Shown one piece after another: positions 8,447 to 21,411 of a stretch of 64,000 bases of DNA. A program made the position numbers and the translations under genes. Source of the stretch: Perkinsus olseni (taxonomy: Eukaryota; Perkinsozoa; Perkinsida; Perkinsidae); assembly GCA_013115135.1 (NCBI GenBank), contig JABANP010000237.1, positions 1-64,000 on the forward strand, in the 5' to 3' direction. Under the pieces are notes generated by a model. It did not search any database, was not told where the DNA came from, and saw nothing but the letters and a program-made list of their open reading frames with translations. The stretch's first letter is position 1. Each line of letters starts with the position of its first letter.

Positions 8447-8974
8447 ATCACAGAGCGATCACCTGGTCTCGGCCCTCCATCATCACTCCAGCGACTAACA
8501 CTGTCACGACTCCTCGCAACCGAAGGCTCCGAGAGAGGCTCCGACGAGCACCGGTCATGGGGAGAAAACATTTCTCACGGCGCAGAGACCAGTGATGTGA
8601 AAGCCACAAGCAGTGACGAACAACGTCCGAGGATTGACTTCACCATCGTAGCGCTCGTATAAGAAACCCCGATCAGAGAGGTTGAAGTCGAACCTAGATG
8701 CATCGCGAAGAGCTACCCCTCCCACGCTCGACGACCCACCAACTCTGAAGGTGGGAGACTGTAAATTGAAACATCATGGCACACATCTCATCATCACACA
8801 TCAAGATATCAGAATCATCATTTAGCTGCTTTTAGGCGTACCTGTCGAGGCACTCAGAACATCGACGTGATAGGGAGCAGACTACAAGCCAGAACGTGTC
8901 GCCAACTTTTGCAATGTTCTTCCAACCGCTGTGGATCAGAGAACTTCTTTCGGCAATATGTACCTATCACTGAC

Positions 8975-10765
8975 TTGAAAGGACGGGACGCCGCAGGACA
9001 AGTTGTCGGACAACTCACAGTAGAGCCAGCCTGAGGGCTCCTCCGGGTAGTTCACACCGTCTGTGATGACTATACCATTTCGGTCCATGTCATCCTTAGT
9101 AAGATACTCTACATTAGGGACCTCCACGAAGCTGAACAACATCGATGCCTCGGGGACCATGGTGAGAGAAGGAAACCTTTACTGTGATTTCGTAGAGACC
9201 TCCTCGCCGAGGCGGCGCGTCGGAACTTGTATGCCCTCCTTCTCGCAGAACGCATGCATCGCAATCCGCTGAGTGTGGTAGTCATGCCTCAGGTGATCAC
9301 GGATCTCGACGAATCCCTTGAGGCCACGCTTGCATAGACGGCACCAGTACCTGCGGAGCGAAGCAAGTTGTTGAGGCTCAACCGCTGAGCAAGCGTTGCT
9401 ACAAACTCCACACTTCTAGTATGGAAATTTCGAACTCCCGCAATCTGATAGTTTTCGTTGTTAAACTGTGAGGGGCGTCGAAAGAGTCAACCCAATCGGC
9501 CGGCCCCAGATAGGTTTCATACGAGCTCTCAAATATCTACCAAATCACTCACTCTGCGCATAGAATTAGGCATCTGCCTCAGTCGTGCTACGTACGCTCC
9601 AGGCAGTCTGCACATATACTGCGTGGCACGGCAACGCAACATTCAATGAGCCGCCCCTCACACCCGTGGAAACCGCCCCAGCCTAGCTCACTTGTGTGCA
9701 ATCGCCTCTCCGTTGTAAGGCCGTAGCTTGAGAAAGATTTGATGGCTCTTTATGAGATCCAGTCGCCTGCGATACTTCTTTCCTTTATGTGGCGAGAATC
9801 ATGACTCACCGGTTGAACTCCGCACACATGTCCAGCTGCTCCCGATAGTAACTCTTTCTCCACTTATGCTGATGCCCTCTGAGATGGGTCAATGAAAACT
9901 TTATCATCTTCCCAGGAGGGCACTGCTTATTCTGGTCGCAGAACACGCAGTAGAGACGCGAGGAGGACCCGAACTCAACTGAGGGGAGACAATCGGCGGC
10001 AGTGGCCCCTCCAACGGCCCTACTCAGCCCCGTCTCATTCTCGTCCATGGGCACACCGAGGAAGTCGATTCGAGCCTGCTGGACGGGTGCCAAGAAGCTC
10101 TCAGCGCCGTCATCGAAGAACATGTGCGAGAGCGGTGCAGTCGCCAATACGTAGTTGATCTTGCTTTCACTCCGGTCACCAAGCTCGGCAAACCGCCTGA
10201 GAGAAAACTGTCGTTTCGAGAGAAGGAACCGAATGGCCCACCTCCGCCGTTCTTCCGTCGACAAAGCCGAGCTCACAAGAGGTCGCTCCGCAGAGGGAGG
10301 CACGGCGACCTCATAGATTCTCCCCTCCGCTGCGCTAGGCCATGCGACGCTCTCGCTGGGCTGAAAATCCTCTTGCCACTGCTCTCCTTGCCACTGCCAG
10401 CGACCATCGCCTCTTCGCCCTCGGCTCTTGCTGCGACTCCTCCTTCCGCCCCAACCATACCCCCGCTCTCCATTGTGGTCCCCATTCACTTCGCCCCAGC
10501 TCCACGCCGGGCCGCTATCATCATCGCGCCATGATCGTCTGTTGTCACATCTTCTTCCCACTCGCAATTCCACAGATCTCTGACTCGGCGGGTGCCAGTT
10601 GTTCGCGTAACCCCATCGATCACAGCTGGCCGTGGTCGTAACGGGTGTCATCTCAACAGGGATGATAGACGAATTAGAGGCCAGGGGTTGATGGCCTGAC
10701 GGCTGACTACCCCCAACAGAGAAGCCGTGGCAAGACCGACCCCTTGCCCTGGTTGGAGAGCCCAC
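8975..10765 (-). CDS. RG/RS-rich protein with two C2H2-type zinc fingers
   Basis: Exons 9810-10765, 9200-9350 and 8975-9148, joined in phase across introns of 459 and 51 nt. The first exon has an R/S/G/W-rich region, then finger 1 (LYCVFCDQNKQCPPGK ... HLRGHQHKW). The junction rebuilds an Arg codon and runs into finger 2 (YWCRLCKRGLKGF ... DHLRHDYHTQRI). Both are CxxC followed by a His pair about 20 residues on, like U1-type or matrin-type fingers of RNA-binding proteins. That makes RNA binding plausible, but the family is not identified. The last exon ends at donor gtcagt, so more exons lie downstream. ATG at 10654 is the first in frame; the 5' end is open. Confidence 0.55.
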
Positions 10766-11296
10766 GGGAGGCCCTGACGGTGTGATGACACCGACTTCAT
10801 TCAGCTCGGCGGACGAACTCGAGGGACTGACAAATACAAAAGTTTTGGACTGCGATGGATCTCCGGCGGGAAAGATTCTGGACCGCAGATGAACTCCTTA
10901 GAACAGTGGTGACTCATTTCCGGTAGAAGGATCCACCCCTGGCCTACTCACTGAGTCTCGGCCGTCCCTCTTGCCACCCATTCGCCGCTGCAGCAACTGT
11001 AACTGACACTGAGGATGATTAATGATACCTCACTAAGCACACTGTGACTATACTTTCTGAGCTGGGCTGCACCATAGAGCCTTCCTGAACTCCACTCCGC
11101 GGTGGAGCTTCCTCTTCACCCAGTAGGAGATCCGAGGGAGCGCAGTACATCAACCAACAAGCTGATCTCACCAGCAGGCACTCCACTCGACAAGACAACC
11201 GAATAAGAGCGTCGAGTAACTATACCATCTTTTGCGTGGTCAGAAACAATCGCTAAGGGTACACCTGCATTCACACTGAGATAGTTGTAATTATAA

Positions 11297-14200
11297 TCAA
11301 TTAGCAATGCCAAGCCACAGGCCAATACCCATTGCCAGGAACCCTCCCAGGCAGAGACCTGATAACAGTGCGAGCTGCCCCTTCCTGGACGCATACGTCG
11401 GTCCGAAAACCTCGGAGCCCGCTGACATCGAGCAACAAGGGTGCATGGCTAAGAATTCGATACTAACGCTCTTCGGCTCACTCCTGGGAGGAGCAGCGAT
11501 TCCGCAGAATCCCTCCTCGGCGCGGAGAATAGATGGTCGGATAGAACTGAATCACAAGCGGAGTGAATATCCTCACCTAAATTCAGGGACACCGCGGAGA
11601 AGCGGCCCGTAGCCTTCAGCTCATCCGCAGTGAGCCCTGGGATCTCATTAACGGTGATGAGAGTGAGACTGACTGAGTATCCATTAGCCAGACCGAAGAC
11701 GAAGATAGCAGATAGGGAGGCCCAGTCGCTGGAGATAGACCCCGTTGCGCAAGATATCAGGATGGGGACGAGCAGGGCACCTGGGGGGGGGAGCAGATGA
11801 AGGCGATGAGCAGGGGAGCGGCTCAACACGTAAATTTGTTCTCAATGTTAATTTTTGCTGATGGAGGGAGCTGAGGTACACGAGCATATATCGATGACAC
11901 TCAATAGGAGCACAGAAGACCATCAAACAGTGTGCTACAACGGTGGAGAGCCAGAACAAGGTTCGACGACCACCGGTATTGACGGATGAAACGTGCCTGG
12001 TCACCGATCGAGGATGCCGAGCGAATAAGGCCTTTGCTAGGCACACCTCCCAAATCGTCGAGGGCCGGCGCATCGAGTCCCTCAGAGTAGCTTACGGAAG
12101 ACAAGTGTCATCCAAATGTTGGAGTATTCCAGCGGCCCTCGGAAGCGGACCGAGAAGCGTCCAATAACATCGGCTGTGGTGAAGACGGTGAGGAGGATAG
12201 TCTGGAACCAGTGGTCCTCATCAAGTGACGTGAAGGTGACGCACGGAATGGCTGTGACGACCTGTGGATACAGGAACAGCAAGTGAAGGAAGTATCAACT
12301 AAGGGACTCCACATACAAACCCCTTGGAACAGATGCCAACCAGTAGGATAGGGGCTTCCCTATACTCACCGCGGGATAGCATGTAAGAGTTATTATTAAT
12401 TGAGCAAAGATGACCGCCTCATGGAACCAAACCTTACTGAAGACGTCCGCTATATGAAGAGAATGATGCGGAGGGCGATCGGATGGACCTGAGAAAACCT
12501 CGAGTAGTAATAAAGCGACCTCGTCCTGCTCCACGGTCTATCCTTGACAGGGCAAAGCAATATCCCGTGATCGTGTGAGTATACACATCGCTACAACAGC
12601 GAAAATTGGACCGAACATTCAGACTCTCACGGAAGACGGGCATGAAGGTGATAGTCCATAGAGAACAGAGAGCAACGGAGGCTCACCTAGGAGGCGCTGA
12701 GTCGCGGCATCGTCAGTATTATCCTCATCCTCAGGTTTAATCACGTTATGTAGATGGGCGGATATGGGCATACCCATCAGGGAGTAGAAGCATGAGGCAC
12801 ATATGAGTATCTTAACAACAAAGGCAGCGACCACCTCTCCTGAGCCAAGGAAGTCGCGCGCTCTTGAAGTGTCGATGATTCCCAACCTACCGTAACCAGA
12901 GCTGCACCGAAGTATATAGTAGTGGCGTCGGCCACAGACGCGGCCATCAACTTCGTAGTGTCGCGATAAATAACTGACACGAATGTTGACAGACCTGAGG
13001 AGAGGGAATACTGAAGGATAGGGGAGAGCTAATAGATTGAGGTGGCCAGCAACATGACTGACTGCTCTGGAGTGATCAATTGACGGCAGAGCGCGGAGGG
13101 CCTCATGAGGCTTTCCTCCTTCGCCAGCCTGCAGCGCGCAGACACGCACTCACCGATGCCAATTTGCATGGCTTCTTGCATCTTAGGGGAGTACTGAGAG
13201 TTCAACGCCAACAAGCTGGAATCGGCGAATGCTGTGACCACGGAAAGGAACAGCCTGAGAAGATAAATAGAAGCCGTGGCAACATGCCCTCATGATCACG
13301 AAGAAGTAGGGGCATTTCTTCATAAACATACATCCGTACAATCGAGAGCCCTCTGATGGAGAGCATCGAAAGGGTTGCATGCTCACCCCAGCGTCACTAC
13401 ACTAGTGCCATAAGGGATACATAGCGAGTCCCATCTCCCAGGCTGATCCATCGCGATACCAAAATGGTCAGGAGACCGAGGAACTGCCCCGCGAAGGCTC
13501 CATAGATACGCTGCTTGAACTGAAAAGCCGGGCGTATTCATACATAACGAGAACCGTTGTATTGACACTTTCTCATGAATGTTCACACATTACAACTACT
13601 AGTGATGCTCTAGAACCTCTCTAGAATGCCGGAGATAATTGCGGAAAGAATACAGAATCCTACGCTTACTTGGGCTGTGGTCGAAGCAGCGACCAGGCGA
13701 TTGAGTAAGATAACAAGGCCGATAGTTAAAGCACAAGTATTATTACCTTGAAGCTTCTGCCAAGTGAGAGTGCAGCTACCGTAAGAATGGTTCCAACCTG
13801 GTATATGCAGGTGATGGGGAATTCCACATTCGTATTGGGGAAGAGGTGCTTCCAATAATCAAACGCCGCCCATATGGCTGAGGAAAGACGACAAGCTATT
13901 CATGAACGGTTGTCGAAGAACGAAGATGGGCTGCGCCTATTGAGATTGTCCCGTAGAACTTGAACCAAGAGCCAACCCGCAAGTGCTACTATGCCAGATA
14001 GAGCCAGATGCAACCAAGACAGATAGTGCTTATCCATGCCATATTCAACTACAGAAGGTCTTCTAGAACCCCGTGAGCACTTTAGCATACGCAAAAATCG
14101 GTCCGGCGGGAGTGTTTCTGAACCAAATTTCGCACGGATATGATCAGCATCATGATCGATAGGCAGGTCGAAATAGAATCCTTTCCGGGACGCGCCAAAA

Positions 14201-14490
14201 GAAGTATGTCCCTTCATACATTACGACCATATTACAACAGGAGATAACTGTATATTTAACATAATAATTCATCCATTGCGATAATCAACCCCGAATTCTG
14301 TTCCTCTACTTGCTCCCTATCGGAATCGCAGGAGCTGATTTCAGCTGGAATCTCTGACGCCTCGAGACTCTCGGCCAGTGGTTCCCACTACTACCTGATA
14401 TCGGGAATAGATAACCCGTTCCAATAATAACCATCCTAGCGTAGGCTCCTCTGGTCACTTTGACAAAGTGGCCGGCCTGCGATGGAGCAC
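11297..14490 (-). CDS. equilibrative nucleoside transporter (ENT/SLC29 family)
   Basis: A multi-exon membrane transporter that moves nucleosides or nucleobases down their gradient. Fragments follow the family order. TM1 is YARMVIIGTGYLFPIS (near 14400). Next comes AFDYWKHLFPNTNVEFP in exon 13747-13877, then AFADSSLLALNSQY (near 13200) in the usual G-SL-Y position. YRDTTKLM (near 12965), then EDHWFQTILLTVF and DVIGRFSV (near 12200) follow. GLANGYSVSLTLI with PGLTADELKATG (near 11640) is the signature before the last helices. The final TM LGGFLAMGIGLWLGIAN ends at the stop at 11297-11299. The N-terminus is not fixed: an acceptor at about 14484 implies another 5' exon. Auxotrophic alveolates rely on ENTs for purine uptake (family knowledge). 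Confidence 0.8.
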
Positions 14491-14859
14491 ACATAGGGAG
14501 AAAGAGAGCACTGCAATGTCTCCAGCAGTGGGAAAATCTCCACGAGCCTCTGACAACCCCCTGCACCCGTCGATGGCAATCTCTTTCTTGCCAAAGGAGA
14601 TTCCGAGTAGAGCAGCGTATGATGACTATAAACGCAACAGCAAGAGAATAACAAACAAACTGATATCAAGTTGCGTGAGCGGTTGCAGTGGATTCAGGCG
14701 GGGCTGCAAAGGTGAAGAAAATGAGTGATGATAATCCTAATAGGAGCGAGCAACTGTGGCATGAGTGTGATGACAACCGTTATTCAATCACATCTGACGG
14801 TCCAGTCGAACTCTCTCGAAATGGCAGCCAGGGCCTTCGCTCCGCTGAATTAATCACCG

Positions 14860-15084
14860 TCATAAGCCGTCCATGCTTCGACTGTCCGCTTCTGCCGGCT
14901 CCTCACCCTCCACGTTATTCCCTCCCTGCCTGCCTACGTCATCAGCAGAACTACTTCGTCTCAGCTGTGATACAGCATTCAAGCTCCTATCACTGCTGCG
15001 CTTCTGGACGAAGTGTTGACTCAGAAGTATCCTCTGCTGCTGTCGGAGCTGAAGAACAACGTCATAGTTCTCACAGTGTTTCAC
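14860..15084 (-). CDS. hypothetical exon, Gln/Ser-rich
   Basis: Open frame with coding-like composition: VLQLRQQQRILLSQHFVQKR, then SDRSLNAVSQLRRSSSADD. No start codon lies at its 5' end (GTG only), so it is probably an internal exon. It may belong with the pieces at 15243-15681. No family recognised. Confidence 0.3.
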   Translation of the reverse strand: MKHCENYDVVLQLRQQQRILLSQHFVQKRSSDRSLNAVSQLRRSSSADDVGRQGGNNVEGEEPAEADSRSMDGL

Positions 15085-15242
15085 TATTCTTATCTATACA
15101 CTCATAGCTGTTCTCGCAGCTGAAGCACTTATGGCCAAATCACAACAAGAAAACGAACCAGCCCATGATCAGCACTCGATTGCTTGGATGATCACCAGCC
15201 CTCATCAAACAACGAAGTAGAATCACCACACAATTACCAAAT

Positions 15243-15681
15243 TCAACCTCCTTGACAGTGTCCAGCCAGAACGGCCTCTGGGAGACACATGTAGCCTACC
15301 TGTTGAGCATAAGATCCTCGGGCCAAGGCTCTGGAAGAGCGGGCGGAGAGGGCTCTCAGGCCCACTCCTTCCCCGATCTTCTCTGTGAGTTGGCGAAGAG
15401 TTGGTATCGACAATGGCACCACTCCCGTACGTTTGTACTCGACGGCTTCATCGTAGACTGGGCGACTTATCTTAATACACCGAACCTGCCCAAGCACGCT
15501 CGAGATCAAAGCCCCGACACCCCAACGACGGTTGAATGAGAGAACCGGACAGCGCTCCGTCGAAGTTGACCTTCTCGCTGCCGACTCTTGCGGAGAAGTC
15601 GGGAGCGTATCCGTCGTGCAGTAGAGCCTCTACTGCCAATACAGAAAAGGCACCGGCTTCCGACCTGAAAGATTCCACCAA
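15243..15681 (-). CDS. hypothetical minus-strand exons
   Basis: Two open segments in different frames. One (15472-15681) reads SVLAVEALLHDGYAPDFSAR then VNFDGALSGSLIQPSLG. The next (15243-15509) contains IKISRPVYDEAVEYKRTGVV and LRQLTEKIGEGVGL. An intron between them is likely but I could not fix its ends. No family recognised. Confidence 0.3.
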
Positions 15682-15959
15682 ATACCATCATATTTGCGAA
15701 TTCAATATATTGCGTCATCATATAGTGACTAAACACTATCATTTATCAGCCAGCGTTTCATCAACATCACCAACAAGAAGTCGACAGTAACAGCGTAATC
15801 TCCACGGATAAACAGGTAACATTGAGCCCATCATGGGCTTTGGATCCCAGTGGGCACGTATCAGCTACATACTGCAAAAATACGTGTTGGCATAGACGAG
15901 GCTAAGAGGAAAGGGAGTGCTCGCATGAAGCTCATGTAGCTCTCTATGATGCATTCAAG

Positions 15960-15997
15960 CGCAACGTTTTCGCCCCCATGAGAGCAAAAACGTTGCG
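15960..15997. repeat. 11-bp perfect inverted repeat
   Basis: cgcaacgtttt at 15960-15970 and its complement at 15987-15997, with a 16-nt spacer. No gene is assigned around it (15690-16520 holds no feature I can support). Confidence 0.7.
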
Positions 15998-16523
15998 GGA
16001 AATCATTTCGCTTGCCAAACTCCTCGGACGAGATGATCGGCCAACTTCTATTGCCGTTCTACGAAAGGAACACTGCAGGAGTCAAGAGACTACCTGAACT
16101 TATCGTGACCGGCAAGTACGGCAAGTCGGCCAGTGAGCACGATGCAGCAGACATCCGTCTCCACACCTCGACGGTAGATCCACAAATCATCCCTACACAA
16201 GCAGTACTCTCGACAGCGCCATCATTGAATTCTCACTCTTCAAAGGAGCGAGGGGAGTTGCCACCGCTACTCTGACCAAGGGCGTCGTTCTCGGGCAGCA
16301 TGCTCTCTGTTCGTATAGCAGCGCTCGTATCCGCCAACCTCACCTTACTCCGATGCTGATTATCATAGGTCCGTACCTAGTATTCACGGCAAATAGCGGG
16401 CAGGGCGACAGGAAAGGACATCCCCGATCTAGCTTGGAAGTTCCAAGTTGGAACTGCTCATTCAGGTTTGTAAATCGAACTCGTATGGGAATCGCAAATA
16501 AATGAACCATCAGATCTTCGCAT

Positions 16524-16915
16524 TCATATGGAAAAAATCGATTCGTCTATGAAGCCCATACAACGAATCGATTTTTTCCATAGTGGGGCCCATAGTATGG
16601 GCCGGAGAGAATGGCGAAAGAATAGTGAGGTGTGAGCAGCCACGGATGAATGCAATAGCCGCTCGCCATGTCCGTGGAGCACCTCAGCATTCTCCAATAG
16701 CCACTCGACGCTCTTTTGGTCCAGGTCCTCCGACAAGGCGGGCTGATTATGCAACTGATAAGGAAATTCATCGCTACCCCGTCGACAGCAGCTGCCACGG
16801 AATCCGGGCTCGATGACGGCCTCACCAAGTGAAGAGAAAGAGCTCTGATCTCATCGGCTGTCAAGGGCTCTTCTAGTAGCTGTGCGTTGAGTAGGCGAAG
16901 ACGCTGTTCATTCAA
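16524..16915 (-). CDS. hypothetical protein, two helical exons
   Basis: Exon 16826-16915 reads RLRLLNAQLLEEPLTADEIR then LSLHL and stops at donor gtgagg. An 83-nt intron (16743-16825) leads to PALSEDLDQKSVEWLLENAE then VLHGHGERLL and a stop at 16524. Leu/Glu-rich and amphipathic, probably helical. The 5' end is open. The last 18 codons overlap the inverted repeat at 16527-16582. Confidence 0.35.
16527..16582. repeat. 20-bp perfect inverted repeat (stem-loop)
   Basis: Arms at 16527-16546 and 16563-16582 are perfect reverse complements containing ATCGATT and a run of six A or T. The spacer is 16 nt. A strong hairpin in either strand, placed at the 3' end of the minus-strand ORF 16524-16915. 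Confidence 0.9.
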
Positions 16916-17373
16916 ACACAGCGGTCACCGGGGACCTCAACGCGATTATCGACGTCCACGTACCTAATGAGCCCAAGGCATAGCGTTGAAGGATCGGGTT
17001 GAGTGCCGGTTAACCACTCGTCAGACATGCTACAGACAGGAGTCCACTCATGCAGGAATAATTCTGGAGTCATCAATCATAGAGGTTGCACGACGATACG
17101 AACCAGTCGAGAAAGACTGTCCAGCGGTCATCACACAAACGAATCCATTGCAAGTTCAACGTCATCCCTAAGGTGTCCATGACAACCGCCCACTCGTTAT
17201 CGCTGTCAAGAAAACAACGATTCTGGGAATTTTGCATCGCCATGATGCGACTTCGCATTTTCCCGGTAAAGCTGCCCATTCACAATGCCCTTCGACAGAA
17301 CGGCAGGTCGAAATAGAACAGCAGTTTCTTAAAGCGGTTGGAAAGATGCCCCATCTTCCCCGACACCGCCCCC

Positions 17374-19809
17374 CTACACATCCGTCTCATCTATGATCTC
17401 CTCCTGAATAATCTCCTCCACGATGTCCTCCAGAGTAAGCACCCCTACTAGCTCGATATCAGGATCATCACGACCATTCAAGGAGGCCGCTCGAGTCGAC
17501 TGAGCGACGAAAGATACCTCTAGATGATCATGCTAGTAGACAGCTTACCTGGGTGATGTTCGTTCCAATGCTGTCATATTTACGAACCACGGGAGAGCCT
17601 GTCAACAGAACCCGAGTCGAGCAGCCGTGTATTCGCAAGAACCGAGACAGGCAACGAAAAAAGCTATACTCCTCAGTATTGTGTATACCGATTCGCATGC
17701 CATTGCATCTCTTACCATTTTGGGGCTGTTCAGCAATGAGACATCTCAATTCTGTTCATCTCATTTCTCACTCAGTACATTCTCTCACTACACAGTGAGT
17801 ATGACGGTGTCCCTATTATAATATAAGTACAAAAAATATTGCCCAGCCTCTGCCCACAGCCGCCACGGTGAAGACCCTCTCACCTTTCAAGCTGGGTTTC
17901 GAGGACCTCCCAGAATCCCCAGGCGCGACCTGATGAAACATTACGCCCCCCATCTCCGCGGGACATCCCCGGATCACCTTCCTGACTAGCCCCATGTGGC
18001 TGCCGCCCGATCGGAATCGTCTAAACGCACTACTAACGCTTTGACTCTCTTCGAGCACCTCCATACAGCGCGCGAAGATCTGCAGAAAGGCTGATAGAGG
18101 GGTTGCGTCGTCCGGGTCGACGAGAATGAGGTCTTTCGTGAAGAGCACCCCTACAGAAGAAAGAACACACATCGCGTAAACACCACCAACGCCACGCGGT
18201 GACCCGAGCGAGGAGAGAAAGACAAGCCCTCCGAGACACAACTCAGTACTAAGTCCAAATTGTTCTCTAGTGCGACTTCTTCGTAACAATTACGACTTAG
18301 TATCTACTTCTCGAATATGTTGTGTACAACGGAAATATGTTAAGTGTGGCGAGTGACAAAATGTTCATCATTTTCACCCGAAAAACGGCATAGAGGGAGC
18401 CCAAGGTGACCGGACCCAGCCGGAAGTGCTGAGCAACAAGAGGTATCTCACCAACAATGTTGTTCATCGTCCCCCTGTAGACCGGTATGCGAGAGAATCC
18501 ACATTGAAATATCTGAGTGACGGTTTTATAATCAAGAACAGCCTCAATAGGCAGCATAAATACGTCTTCGACCGGCGTCATAATCTGATGGAAAAAGTGT
18601 GAAATAGACGTTAGCCATCCGCCCCTACCTGAGAGACTTTCATCTCATGCAAAGTCTTGAGCGCGCCCTGCATCACTTTGCCTGTCTCGTCATCGAGTGC
18701 CTTCTCCTCGACATGAATCGCCAAGAGTTGCAGCAGCTCCTGAAATGAAGAGAGCACTAGCGCTTCGTGAACTTAGATGTGATTTTCGAGGTCACAAATA
18801 ATTTCATGAAACTTCAGAATCTACCAGAATTCCCATCCTAACAAGCCCATCGGCCAACGCGTACGGGAACCCTCTCAGCAATCTTATCGAACTAAAGCTG
18901 CCCAATCTCATCACGTCAATACTCGGCTACTGAGAGCTATTAAATATCGATGTTACTTACGAAACACTGACACACTAGCTGAACGCGGGGCCGACTGAGC
19001 CATCCCTAACCTTCCTCCTTACCGAACGAGAGTGTATAGTTCCAACGTCTCGCCCAAGAATGCAGTCCAGCGTCAGAGCGATGGGCCTAAAACTTAATGC
19101 GTGCGGAAGGCAAGCACGACAGTCGACTGACTTGGCGATGGGGTAGAGTAGCACTATGCACACTCGAACCACGGGCACTGCGATTCCGCCAATCTTCAGG
19201 GAATATCGCGAACAGAGGGCCTGACCATGACGGAGCCATCCGCGAGTGACTGACCGGGCTCACTTTACCTGTGGGAATATTTCACCAAAGAGAAGAATGA
19301 TAGCCGTGGATAATATAAAGCCGAGTAGGCCGCCCGTGATGTCCGCGAGGATAATCGAAAGCAGAGAATTGACCGCTACATTTCCCAGCAGTAGAGTGCC
19401 TGTCAAGAAAGCAGTCTCCAATATTGTGCGATGGCCTCATTGAAGATCGAGACAGTCGTCCTTCACCAGGCCATTAAATACGGATGCTATCCCCCTTCTC
19501 CTGGTAAGGGAAATGTGGTCGAACAGAATAGATTCATCGCTTAGTAGAATGACTATTATTTCTCCGAGAAAATGTTCTTCTCCCTATGAAAGTCAATAGC
19601 AACACGCTGAGAACAGCGAAGCTGATAGCTGATCATACCCTCATCAGTAGTGTGAGAGAGTTCCTTACAGAGCAACAGGTTGCCGTCCTTCCGTATCGGT
19701 ATTATTCGTTTAGCATATTTAGCTTGCTTAGTGTTGGCTCCAGCCTTGACGATCTCCAAGCCAACCTTGTCGAGGGATAGGAAGCCAAGCGTGAGGCCCG
19801 AGAACATCG
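17374..19809 (-). CDS. CNNM/CorC-type divalent metal transporter
   Basis: Membrane protein with a DUF21 (CNNM) domain and a CBS pair; the family moves or regulates Mg2+. Exons, all phase-consistent: 19669-19809 (AMFSGLTLGFLSLDKVGLE), 19269-19399 (LLLGNVAVNSLLSIILADIT), 19132-19220 (CSRYSLKIGG), 19023-19086 (DCILGRDVGT), 18629-18739 (HVEEKALDDETGKVMQGAL), 18452-18584 (MTPVEDVFMLP, first CBS), 17978-18150 (VLFTKDLILVDPDDATPL, GGSHMGLVRK) and 17374-17499 (VGVLTLEDIVEEIIQEEIID). A 5' exon coding the extracellular N-terminus and first TM is missing from the model. The protein stops right after the second CBS motif, so it lacks the C-terminal cyclic-nucleotide-binding-like domain of animal CNNMs. 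Confidence 0.85.
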
Positions 19810-19839
19810 CTGAGAAGACGCAGATCAATCAGCGACTTG

Positions 19840-21400
19840 TGTGGAGCAGCAGTAATGGTTTCTGCGAATTTTCATCGGTCATACATGCAGAGCGAAAACG
19901 ACATCTTCGTGTCAATCTTCGGATGACAAAATGAGACCATCTTTTGCATGAACAATCCCCACCGCTTTTACCGAGACCGTCCCGGTATCGAACTAAGCCC
20001 AGAGATTCAATCTAGGAATCACCACCAACTTGATCTACGCCCCGAGCAGTGTAAAATGACAGCAATCTTGAAGATGCCCTCTCACAATCAGCAATCGCTC
20101 ACGTTCGCGTACTAGGGAATAGATCAGTACGCTCTTACCCGAGCACATAACTAGAAGCACTATGAGCACCCATCTTAGGACTTCGATGCCTGGACTCGAC
20201 CCATCTAGCATAAATATTAAAGAAGGACAACCTGAAGAGACTAGCCTTCCTTGGAATCTCTCTCTCGCTCTGGGCCGTTTTCGGCCAGGCGACAGACCAA
20301 CAACCGGCAGACAGTTGGCTGTTTATAAGGTCGGGGTACTCCGGTTGAGTAGTTCAGCACAGGAGACCAGTACTGGGCTGAGTTATCATCGCTTCACTTT
20401 ACCCTCAGGGCTTTAATTCGCCTCTCCCACAAAACCAGCAAGAAGCTGCTCTGTCCGAGCGCGATAGCTTCGAGGACACCGTTCAGTCTGCAACAGCCCG
20501 GGTGACACAAATTCCTCATTCATCACGTACAGCGGCCGCTGCCCCAGCATCCCCACCAAAGGGCAAAGTCCCTTGATTCAACGTACTAACACAACTCTAT
20601 TATCTCGGTCAACACTCTGAGGTCACGGTGACATGCCGACAGACCCAGGAGCCACTTTCCCGAAAAATTCAGGGCGTCGACTAAGCCAAATATCGCTTGC
20701 TCGGCATTCCAAGGCCTTCCGAGGCTGACCGTAGCGGTCATAACCCCCAGAAACCTGAGAGAGATATACTCAGCATGAGGTGAGAGTCTCTACTGACGAT
20801 GCATCACGCAATGGCAGCTAGATGGACCAGTAGGCGACACCGCGAAGCAGCCAGTGATAAAAATCCTCGTCGACGATGAACTCGTTAATCAGTAAACTAA
20901 GACCACTCGATGATAGTTCCCGAACTCGGCGACAATACCTTCCTCGCGCATCACGACAAAGATACTCGGAAATGGGGTGACTCATACTCGACTCCTAGGC
21001 CGATTCCTAAGGACACTTGCCTCATACCTGGGAACTTTGAGCGAGAGCTGCTGTTGCCTCCAGTACTCTCCCAACGAATACTATTCCACTAACGCTTATC
21101 AATCCAACGTCCAACAGACCATTACAACTATATGCTCAATCTCGAAAAACATTAATAAATTAAAAATGTAAAAATAAACATAAATCTCCTCCCAGGGGCA
21201 CTCACCGTAATCGTAGGGGCCTGAGGCTTACGAGGCAGAGAGGCCTTTGAGCGCATCGCTGCACGAAGCGAATCCTGAGTTAATTGACGACACACGTTGA
21301 TCGATGCATATCTCAGACATCGGCTCATTGCCACGTACAGCCGGAACTCTCTATCCGCGATGATGCGCGACGTTGCGGATTAAAAATGGCACAAGCAGAA
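19840..21400. other. gene-poor stretch
   Basis: Only short ORFs on both strands. A 5' exon of the CNNM gene should lie within the first few hundred bases. Otherwise I see nothing I can support. Confidence 0.4.
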
Positions 21401-21411
21401 CACGCAATTTC

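Noticed and set aside
8229..8595. Plus-strand acidic ORF (NDDDNDVDEDGKDQ)
   Set aside because: Lies opposite the Myb/SANT exon in a GAT-rich tract; no support on plus.
10124..10641. Plus-strand ORFs opposite the zinc-finger gene
   Set aside because: Shadows of the minus-strand exon, which has intact fingers and phase-consistent introns.
17528..17749. Extra CNNM exon (VLLTGSPVVRKYDSIGTNIT with donor gtaagc)
   Set aside because: Exons 17978-18150 and 17374-17499 already join at codon boundaries and match the family without it.
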